64,000 nucleotides of DNA from positions 168,246,303 through 168,310,302 of the forward strand of contig NC_057861.1 in the NCBI RefSeq assembly GCF_019393635.1, given 5' to 3'. The position numbers and the translations under genes are program-made. Positions 56,763 through 64,000 of the stretch are shown here, piece after piece (within the stretch, counting starts at the first letter, position 1; every line of letters starts with the position of its first letter). Under the pieces are notes generated by a model that worked only from the letters and a program-made list of their open reading frames with translations, made no database searches and was not told the origin of the DNA. This DNA is from Dromiciops gliroides (lineage: Eukaryota; Chordata; Mammalia; Microbiotheria; Microbiotheriidae).

Positions 56763-57499
56763 ATACCTACTAACGGTTAAATCACATCATTTTTCTTCAT
56801 AATTATAGTAGGGACAATCGTGCTACCCTATTCGAACATATTTTCAATTAATGTAAACTATTGGCGGTTGGAAAGCTCTTAAACTGAAGAATTGTCTAAA
56901 AACACTCCCGAGCCCTCTTAGGGTGGTAACAATCTAAAGGACCAGTACAGCTTTTCTCCACTTTCCTTGACAGCAAGGGGGGAAAAGGGGTGGGGGGGGG
57001 AGAGGCCTGTGAAAAATAAAACCAAAACAATAGGCCCCAAACCCTGGAAATGCAGGGTCTGGTTTACATTTATCCTTTTCTGTAACAAGTCTGTAAGCAG
57101 CTTCCTCAGAGGGTGTGTCTTCACTTTCAGCTGTATTTTAAAAGCCACGTGTCAGCTAAACGCCTAGTTTACATCAAAAAAGAGAAACTAGGAGAAGGAC
57201 CAAAAAAAGAAATCCACCCCTCCTGCTCTTCCTATAATGATATTTGATACAGAACTTATATGGCTTTTCTGCCTACTTCATGAGTTTATACCTTTTAACT
57301 GGTCTTTAAATCAAGCGGTTTCGAACTAGGACAGCGACAGTGGGTGAGGAAAGAGCTCAGTGTCCATAAAGAAGACAGCGCTCTAGAAAACCTCTCCCTC
57401 TTTAGTACCTTGTGGATCTCAGAATACCGTTTATAAGTTTGGAGCCTCAGAGCTAGTTGTGCGAATGAGGCAACGCCTCTCTTGTGGGAGAGAAAGCAA
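56763..57499. other. Repeat-free region upstream of the BMP6 promoter
   Basis: No SINE or LINE recognised. Contains an E-box CACGTG (57146-57151) and G-runs near 56980-57000. Possible distal promoter. Confidence 0.45.
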
Positions 57500-57510
57500 G
57501 GGGGAGCGCC

Positions 57511-57580
57511 TATTTAAATATAGGGTAGTCGAATCTTTCTATTGGCTTTCGTTCTTGTCGATCATCAAGGAAGGCGGGGC
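57511..57580 (+). promoter_or_regulatory. TATA/MEF2-like box, inverted CCAAT and GC box cluster
   Basis: TATTTAAATATAG (57511-57523) contains TTAAATATAG, which fits the MEF2 consensus YTAWWWWTAR and could also act as a TATA-like element. An inverted CCAAT (ATTGG) follows at 57541-57545 and GGCGGGGC at 57573-57580. The spacing is compatible with a core promoter region. Function is inferred. Confidence 0.4.
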
Positions 57581-58165
57581 GACCCGGGGGTTGGAGTGTG
57601 GTACCTGAGAGAGGCTCGCATCTGAGAGTCAATGCTGCGCGTAGTGGGGAAAGAAGAGGCGAGGAGAGAGGCGCACTAGCAGACCGGGGATTATCGTTGA
57701 CTTTTCTTCCCACGACACAAGCCTCTACTCCCGTTTCTCCCACCCCTTTTACGTGCCGGGGTTTTCAGTGCAGCTCCTTGTGAACCGAATGGAATACAAG
57801 AACCTTGCCGGTTTCTCTCGGGATCTTCATCAACTGAATTCAGAGATTTCTTAGAGGGGAGCGACTGTGGTGGGAAGGCAAGGGGAAAGGAATTTGTGAA
57901 AGAAAAAAAAAAGTTTGCTCTACTGGAGAAACTTGGCTCCTTCCTCCTGGTCTTTTCTTTTCTTTCTTTCTTTTCTTTTCTGTTTTTTTTTTTAACAAGT
58001 CCCGAAGCTCAACCCAGAGTGCGCTGCAGTACCTCTGTTGCTATCCTTTTTGATGTGGGGGCTCGCGTCCACGATGCGGGGTGCTTGCCCGCTAGCGTGA
58101 GCAGCTCCTGGTCTCCAGACTGATCCCTTCGTCCATTTCGCTCCACAGTGAGAGAGACGGACACT

Positions 58166-58186
58166 CAGACAGGCAGACAGACAGAC
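58166..58186 (+). promoter_or_regulatory. Cluster of four CAGAC (Smad-box) motifs
   Basis: CAGAC occurs at 58166, 58174, 58178 and 58182. CAGAC is the known Smad3/4 contact motif. The run could equally be a short simple repeat in the 5' UTR. Confidence 0.35.
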
Positions 58187-58483
58187 TCACCAGCGCGCAC
58201 CCTGGAAGGCCAAACGGGGCAAACGCACGTGGATGTGTTTGTGTGTGTGCTCTGGGCTGGCAAGGGGGGCGAAGGTGACACCACAGTGGCCTGCAGAGGT
58301 CCGGAGGGAGCCGGGCTCCGGTGCAACATTGGACTAGAAGCGACTTACCTGGAACTTGCTACAATCTCTTTGTACTTCCGCAGAAGTTGTTTTTGGATCT
58401 TCTCCCTCGACCCTCACTCATTCTGCCCTTTCGTTTCTCCCCCACCCCTCCAACCTGGGCAACTGGGGGAGCCTAGGAGGACC

Positions 58484-58501
58484 ATGCGAGATAAAGACTG
58501 A
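58484..58501 (+). other. Short upstream ORF in the BMP6 5' UTR
   Basis: ATG CGA GAT AAA GAC TGA encodes MRDKD and stops 213 bases before the BMP6 start. A at -3 gives a fair Kozak context. If the transcript includes it, it could lower BMP6 translation. Transcript inclusion is inferred. Confidence 0.5.
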
Positions 58502-58714
58502 GGTCCAGGAAGGGGAAGAGAGCCGGTAGCAGGGGGGAGGGTGGAGGGGGGATAATCACAGAAAGTGTCACGAGTGGCTCCCCCCTCCTCCTCCTCTTCC
58601 ACTTCTTCCTCCTCCTCCTCCTCGTCCTCCTCGGTTCCATTTCCCAAGTGGGGATCCAACCGGGGGCCAGCGAGAGCAGCCCGGCAAGGGGGACCCGGGG
58701 CGGGCAGGCGGGGG

Positions 58715-59456
58715 ATGCCGCTGCTGGGGAGGAGAGTGCAGTGGCTATGCTGGTGGTGGGGGCTCCTGTGCGGCTGCTGCTGCCCCCCGCCAGTGCTGCC
58801 CCTCCTGCCCGCCGCGGCAGCGGCCGCCACCGGAGGGGCGCTGCTTGGGAACAGCAGCGGGAAGAGCAATAGCCCGGGGGAGCAGCAACAACCACTGCAG
58901 CAGCCTACCCCGCAGCCTCCCTCCTCCTCCTCTTCCCCCTCCTCTGGTTTCCTCTACCGGAGGCTCAAGACACATGAGAAAAGGGAGATGCAGAAGGAGA
59001 TTTTGTCTGTGCTGGGGCTGCCCCACCGACCCCGGCCTCTCCATGGATTACAGCAGCAGCAGCCGCCGCCGCCGCCACCTTTGCAGCCCGAGCATCGTGG
59101 GGCGCTGCCGTCCCCTCCGCCCCAGGCACCACCAGGGAGACTGAAGTCGGCTCCCCTCTTCATGCTGGATCTGTACAATGCCCTGTCCGCGGACGAAGGC
59201 GAAGAGAGGGGAGAGGAGGAGGAGAAGCAACAGCCCCCGCCCCAAGGAGGGGGCGACCGGAGGGGCTGGTCCCAGCAGCGGCTGCCGGCCAGCCGGCCCC
59301 TGGCTCCGAGCGCGGCGGCGCATGCCCTGCATCGCAAAAGTCTCCTAGCCCCGGGTCCTGGAGGCGGCGGCGGCGGCGGCGCGTCCCCGCTAGCCAGCGC
59401 GCAAGACAGCGCCTTTCTCAACGATGCTGACATGGTCATGAGCTTTGTGAACCTGG
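58715..59456 (+). CDS. BMP6: BMP6 exon 1 (partial CDS: signal peptide and start of prodomain)
   Basis: Encodes the N-terminal 247 residues of bone morphogenetic protein 6, a secreted TGF-beta family ligand that signals through BMP receptors and SMAD1/5/8 and controls hepcidin and skeletal development. The first ATG of the open frame is at 58715, with G at -3. Residues 1-20 contain the hydrophobic [11 protein letters not shown] signal core found in BMP6. Residues 79-112 carry [22 protein letters not shown] and HRPRPLHGL, the conserved start of the prodomain. Residues 142-160 are [19 protein letters not shown], and 229-247 are [20 protein letters not shown] sequon NSS lies at 46-48. The exon stops after CTGG at a GTAAGG donor (59457), in phase 1, as in human BMP6, where the next codon is completed to Val. 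Ser, Gln, Pro, Glu and Gly runs make it about 27 residues longer than my recollection of the human exon. The mature ligand domain is not in the window. Confidence 0.97.
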
Positions 59457-59584
59457 GTAAGGATCTACACTCAATACATATATAGATAACTACCTTTCGT
59501 TCCCTGCCGCCAGGTGACAGGGGAGTAACACTAAAGGGTAACACCAAAGACTGACGAAGGGTGGGCTCCCAGGAAAAGATCCCT

Positions 59585-59735
59585 GGACCGATAGCCGGTT
59601 CCACTCCCGGCTCTGGCACTAACTATATGAATTGGACAAATCGCTTTCTCGAGGCCCCACTTTTCTGCTCTGTAAGATGAGGGGGCTTGGACTGATGATC
59701 TCTATGATCTCTCCAGCTCTAGTCTATAAATCTGG
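59585..59735 (+). mobile_element. MIR-like CORE-SINE in intron 1
   Basis: GGTTCCACTCCCGGCTCTGG, AATTGGACAAATCGC, TCTGTAAGATGAGGGG and TCTCCAGCTCTAGTC in order. Confidence 0.7.
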
Positions 59736-60424
59736 GCTCTCCATTGCTATCTTTGGAGCTTCTGTTTGGGGAACTGGCTCAGTTAGGTGTTTTGGTTAGG
59801 CTACCACCTGTACTTTCCTGACTGGCTGGGTTCTGCAAACTCCCCAGAGGACAGGGAACAGCCCTGTAGTTGTGTGCTTTTGGTTATAGGTGGCAGTGGG
59901 GCAGGGAAAGACACTGTTAGGCTAACTTCTCCAGGAGATCTTGCCCTCCTCCTCCCCTCCCCTTTTGTCTCGACGGTTCAGTGGTTGGAAATGCCTGGTC
60001 TTGCTTAAAGGGAAGCATCTTGGCGCTCCTCACAGTCAGCGATTGAGAGCTGGGTGGTCAGGTATCTCCAAGTGGCCAGGCTATATTCAGTGCCCATCTC
60101 ATTCTTGGGGAGAGGTTAAACCTGCTTGTGGAGCATGCAAAACCTAGGCACTTACTGAAGAAATAAAATTGGGGCAGAAAAAAAAAGGATGGATAAACGT
60201 TGGGACCTTGTTGAGAACTGTTGGGAATACTTCTGTAGGTAACAGTAGTGAATAGGTATTCTGCTGTTAGGGAGGCTTGGGAGAATTGTGTGGTAGCATT
60301 TATATACAATCCTGCATGTTTTTAGTCATAGTTCTGAAATCAATGTTTGGTGGATCCAAGTCATTCCTAAAGATTGAAAAAAAAATGGGAGGAGGTTGAG
60401 GAGGGCTTCAGAAACCCCAAAGGG

Positions 60425-60535
60425 TTGCTTAAGGAGATTTAAAATCTAGCTCTACTAATTTCTTCTGCAAACTGAATAGGTCATTCAACTTCTCACTTAA
60501 AGTTTCCTCATCTATAAATGAAGGTGGTATTTTCC
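60425..60535 (+). mobile_element. MIR-like fragment in intron 1
   Basis: AATCTAGCTCTACTAATTTC, AATAGGTCATTCAACTTCTC and TTTCCTCATCTATAAATGAA. Confidence 0.6.
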
Positions 60536-61366
60536 CCCCTGAATGAATATTCCTTATATATTCTATTGACTCATTCATGTCTTTCCTCTTTCTTTCCCTT
60601 GGTGGAAGATGCTACTTTGTAATGTGGTTTGGTACAAAGTCCTTTCAAGAGAAAATATGGTTGTTTTTAGTGACTCTAAAGTCTAGTGTTCACACACGAA
60701 TTTTTTTTTTTAGTAAGTTGCTAGAATTGGTGACTTGTAAGTTCCAAGACATGGTACATAGAATAAATAATACAGGGATAGATACCGTCCTCAAATGCCA
60801 CAGAAAAGCCATCCAAAACCAAAACAAAACTAGTCACTTTAAGGGAATTGCTGACTTGCAAGCACTCCCCCAGTGAAATAGCTAGTTCTTCACAAATGAA
60901 TCTAAAAACGATTCACAAGCATGTCTTCAGGTTGTTCCTGCTGCTGCTGTTTTTTGTTTTTTGTTTTTGTTTTTTTTGGAGGGGGAAGGGGAGGATAGAC
61001 CCAGGGATGGCAAGGTAGAATGGTTTCTTAATAGTTTACAAAACAAAATCTCATAGCAGGTGCAGCCTTGGAGCCTGCCAACCCTGCCAATGTGGAATAC
61101 TTCAGGGTCTGCCTTGCAACTTTTGTATCCAGGGATTTTGATTGGGCAAGAACTTTCACAAATGATGGCAGCCAAATCTGGGGTTGGACTACCTCCATGA
61201 AGCAGGCTGGACAAATTCTCATGATTCCAGGCCACTAAGCAATGGTTCCAGGGGCATCAGGCCAATACTGTTCCTTGTCTTGACTCCTTTGCTTCCTCTC
61301 CCTTACTTAACGCCCCCTTCTACTCTGGGCACATCCAAAAAGCACAAGTTAATCCACAGGTCAGTG

Positions 61367-61462
61367 GAAAAATGTCCAGTTGCTTTTTGGGGGGTAATCC
61401 CATTTCCAGCTAGAAAAATGTCCAGTTGCTTTTGGGGGGAGGGGTAATCCCATTTCCAACTA
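61367..61462. repeat. Tandem duplication, 46-bp unit, two copies
   Basis: GAAAAATGTCCAGTTGC...CCCATTTCCAGCTA (61367-61412) is followed directly by a second copy (61413-61462) with four extra bases in its G-run and one A for G change. Confidence 0.95.
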
Positions 61463-61714
61463 GATTCCCTCTTTGCCAATAATCATACTAATAAAACCAG
61501 AATTTCTGAGGGTATGTGGTCAGTAGGACGTCCCAGTAATGTTCATCCAAGGGCTATGTAGAAACTGCCCTATCGAAGGAAAAACTGTTCTCCATCCATT
61601 ACGTTGATTTGCTCTAGGCTTAGACTAGGCTAGTCCTAGGCAAGACTTGAAGTGGACAAACATTTTTATTTTTATCTTGTTTTATGATTTCCTACAACCT
61701 CTTTGCTTAGGTTC

Positions 61715-61870
61715 AATCACAAACATTTAGGGTATATGGAGGGCAAGGCCCTGTGCTAGGTACTAGGAATACCAAGACAATAGAAACAATAGGAAAAGAC
61801 TACTCCTAAGGAACTTTACATTCTGCTGGGGTTATGCCTGGTGCATAGGTAGGTTAAGAGAAGATAATTT
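61715..61870 (-). mobile_element. L2-like fragment, antisense
   Basis: GGGCAAGGCCCTGTGCTAGG, TACTAGGAATACCAAGAC and GAACTTTACATTCTGCTGG match antisense L2. Confidence 0.65.
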
Positions 61871-62469
61871 GAGGAGGGAAGAAAACTAACAATTGGGGGT
61901 GTTTGTGAAGCTATCACAAAGGAGGGTCCCATTTTTTGTTTTTCAAGGACCTATCTACGTCCCATTTCCACACTGGTGAGGTTGTCCTTGCTGCTTGCTA
62001 AAGTTACAGATTGGAGAAATATTTGCAATTTCAGAGAGGACTTTTAAAAATCCACAGGAATGAATTTCAGAATTGCTTGTAGTGAAGTATAATATGGGAC
62101 TCCAACTACTTTTCTAGTTTTCAACCAAGCTTCAGAAATTAATTTAGGAATGATGATAAGGAAGGCCAATAAAGTCTTGTGACATGTAATTATTTCAGCA
62201 GAGTACTAGGCCAGCAAATGTTATGAAGTTGGAAAAATTTCTAGCAGGAACCTGGTTTTTAAAAGTGTGTTTATTAAGCTCAAGGAAAGGCTCATCACCA
62301 GAGGGTTGAGCACAAGGTAGTGTTTTTTTTTTAATTACAGCAACTTAGGAAGATCAAATGATGTGCAGTCGTGGTAAGGGTCTACAAACTGATCAAGTCA
62401 GAGAATCTTGAAGTGCTTGAAAAGAGATTTTATCCTAAGAGGTAAAGTAGTTAATTATGTCCTCATGGA

Positions 62470-62692
62470 CATAAAGAAGGGAGGTTACAGTGATTCAGTG
62501 GGAAGAACGTTGAATTTGAAGTCAAAGGGACTCAGAGACTCAGTTCAAATCCCAGCTCTACCCCCTTATAACCTATGTGACCTTAGGTAAATTATGTCAC
62601 CTTCCTAATCTTCAGTTTCCTCATCTTTAAAAGAGAAGATTGGATTAGATGATCTCAGAGGCACCTCCCAATTCATCATCTTGTGAATTTAG
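62470..62692 (+). mobile_element. MIR-like CORE-SINE in intron 1
   Basis: CAGTTCAAATCCCAGCTCTA, TATGTGACCTTAGGTAAAT, TTTCCTCATCTTTAAAAGAG and GGATTAGATGATCTCAGAGG in order. Confidence 0.82.
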
Positions 62693-62704
62693 TATATAGG
62701 AAAG

Positions 62705-62912
62705 GTGCTGCAGTCCAGTCCAGTCCTATTTCAGATACCAGCTGTGTAATCCCAAGCAAGTCAGCCTTAGTTTCCTCATTTGTAAAGTAGGGACAATACT
62801 AGGACTTACCTCCCAGCATTTTTGTGAAGATCAAATGAGATAACTTTTTAAATGCTTTGAAAACTTTAAAGTGTTACATAGATGCTAGCTGTTATTTGTT
62901 ATTGTGATTTTT
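62705..62912 (+). mobile_element. MIR-like CORE-SINE in intron 1
   Basis: ACCAGCTGTGTAATCCC, TTAGTTTCCTCATTTGTAAA, AAGATCAAATGAGATAAC and ATAGATGCTAGCTGTTATT in order, with 3' end preserved. Confidence 0.82.
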
Positions 62913-64000
62913 ACTGTGTTTTCAGAATAAGGATTTGGGGAGCATGTTCCTGATTTCCTAATCTGTGTCAGTGGTATGTTGATGGCTACAGTTCAATGAC
63001 TCATCTCTCATCAAAAACCACAGGAAGATCAGGTCCTATAATGTTGCTTTTGGCACATATTTAGAACTCACTGGGTTAAACATTTTATTAAGGAGTTACT
63101 CAACATGCATTTATTAAATATATACTATGTGCTGTGACTGGAGAAACAGCACAAAGGAAAGAGGTTACATAGTTGTAGACATGAATCTTATGTAAAACAG
63201 AGGATTTACTCATGAAATACATTTAAGTAACACTGAGGCCTTTCATCTAGGGTGACCATCAGGAAGTATGAATCAACAAGAGAAACTTTCTCTCTCATCT
63301 GAACTACCGGTCATTAAAGCCAGCTCATTGTTATTTATGTTGATTGTTTCAAATCCTTCATGAATGAACAGAATGAACATTTATAATGATTCAAGTACTT
63401 ACAGCAACTTGGCCCCTGATGTTGTCTGCTGTTGCTACTGCTGTGAGTCTGTATAAGGTGGATGCCCATGCATGCATGCATGTACTTGAGCATGAATTCA
63501 ATCAGTGCTGTTTTCCATTTGTTTTCTGATGCTAAGAATTTTTTTTTTGGCAACCCAAATAATTTGCCTTCCAGTCTTTGGTTTTCTAGAATCCACTTTT
63601 TAACAGGGGAAACAGACTGTCTTTTGCCTGCCGTGGTCTTAGTTGACCGTATCAAAGTCTGGGCAAATGTCTGTCTAGAGCTATAAAAAATGTTTACTGT
63701 TTCATATATTATTAATTTAAAATTTTTGATAAAATACATGGGATTTGTTATTTTTACTGTGTGAAAGTGTCAAAGTAAATGAAAAATTCAGGGCCTTGTA
63801 ATTTCAGACCATTCACAATGCCTGGCACATGCTTGCTTATTGATATATACTTTTAGCATATTGTTATATGTCAGTTAAGATTTTCATTTATAATGAATCA
63901 TTTTACCTGTTAATACCTATATTTCTTTTAGTTTATAATATAATGTATGTTTTCCTTAACTTACTTTAAAATATCTACATTTTTATTAGTGTGGATACTT
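62913..64000. other. Intronic single-copy stretch
   Basis: Contains a short CATG repeat (63468-63482). No exon recognised; the 134-residue minus ORF (63335-63739) has no family resemblance. Confidence 0.5.

Larger units (their letters stand above)
57500..58714 (+). promoter_or_regulatory. BMP6: BMP6 proximal promoter and 5' UTR, CpG-rich
   Basis: GC and CpG content rise sharply from about 57.5 kb and stay high through exon 1, unlike the AT-rich repeats before it. Visible elements are an AT-rich TATA/MEF2-like box (57511-57523), an inverted CCAAT (57541-57545), a GC box GGCGGGGC (57573-57580), an E-box CACGTG (58226-58231), a CAGAC cluster (58166-58186) and a GC box just before the ATG (58697-58704). 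The transcription start cannot be read from sequence. If the CCAAT and GC boxes are core-proximal, the 5' UTR is about 1 kb. CpG-island status was judged by eye, not computed. Confidence 0.7.
59457..64000 (+). other. BMP6: BMP6 intron 1, 5' part
   Basis: The intron opens with the donor GTAAGG at 59457. The reading frame stops shortly after (TAG at 59483), as expected for an intron. It holds MIR-like and L2-like relics, a 46-bp tandem duplication and single-copy DNA. No second exon with the expected EYDKEF start of exon 2 appears before the window ends. Confidence 0.9.

Noticed and set aside
57598..58501. ORFs in the BMP6 leader (57598-57783, 57896-58123, 58148-58501) as protein genes
   Set aside because: Short, with no family resemblance, and sited in GC-rich leader or promoter sequence.
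58565..58714. Possible 50-residue Ser-rich N-terminal extension of BMP6
   Set aside because: The upstream start is GTG, not ATG. No in-frame ATG precedes 58715 in this open stretch, and the signal peptide begins naturally at 58715.
58414..59619. Several long minus-strand and alternate-frame ORFs over BMP6 exon 1
   Set aside because: They are low-complexity readings of GC-rich repeat-codon sequence opposite a confirmed exon.
1..64000. Search for a new defence system, CRISPR array, gene cluster or phage-like module
   Set aside because: The window is mammalian intergenic and intronic DNA; regular repeats are dispersed SINEs or microsatellites, and no clustered novel ORFs were found.

Overview
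The window is vertebrate nuclear DNA, almost certainly from a marsupial. Two lines of evidence support this. First, the only recognisable protein-coding exon is exon 1 of BMP6 (58715-59456, + strand). Second, the DNA is filled with a tRNA-derived SINE whose head begins GGCAGCTAGGTGG and continues to a TCAAATCC-type B box, a family typical of marsupial genomes. The low divergence and abundance of the A-tailed copies hints at an Australian lineage, but the species cannot be fixed from the sequence. No bacterial, viral-episome or operon-like content is present.

Layout. 1-56.7 kb is intergenic DNA upstream of BMP6, made of layered retroelements. 1-4.1 kb is an APE-type LINE on the minus strand (endonuclease and reverse transcriptase remnants), split by a partial endogenous retrovirus (3' LTR plus polypurine tract). 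12.1-14.1 kb is a BovB-like RTE element split by an L1 3' end. A second, inverted LTR of the same ERV family sits just beyond it at 14150-14643. 14.65-22.6 kb holds only old elements (MIR, L2) and single-copy DNA. 22.6-56.7 kb is a dense mixture of young SINEs, L2, L1 and CR1 pieces with several target-site duplications (TSDs). 56.8-58.7 kb is the BMP6 promoter and 5' UTR, with rising GC and CpG content. 59457-64000 is the start of BMP6 intron 1.

Names used below. SINE-A: tRNA-like head with a short A-rich tail, probably L1-mobilised. SINE-B: same head, with a 3' body ending GAGTCGGACACGACTGAA...ACAACAA-like, the same 3' end as the RTE element. SINE-C: same head, with a different body ending GGACAAACAACAAC. 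MIR-like and THER1/MIR3-like are older CORE-SINEs. Family assignments come from recognition by eye, with no database search, so clade names are provisional.

One gene matters here: BMP6 encodes a secreted TGF-beta superfamily ligand. The exon carries the signal peptide and the first part of the prodomain. The rest of the coding sequence lies beyond the right edge. I found no convincing second gene, tRNA, rRNA, CRISPR array or new molecular system. The most unusual items are an unclassified GC-rich insertion with its own TSD (39010-39504), a LINE-SINE junction that occurs twice 0.95 kb apart (43.6 and 44.5 kb), and the two ERV LTRs.
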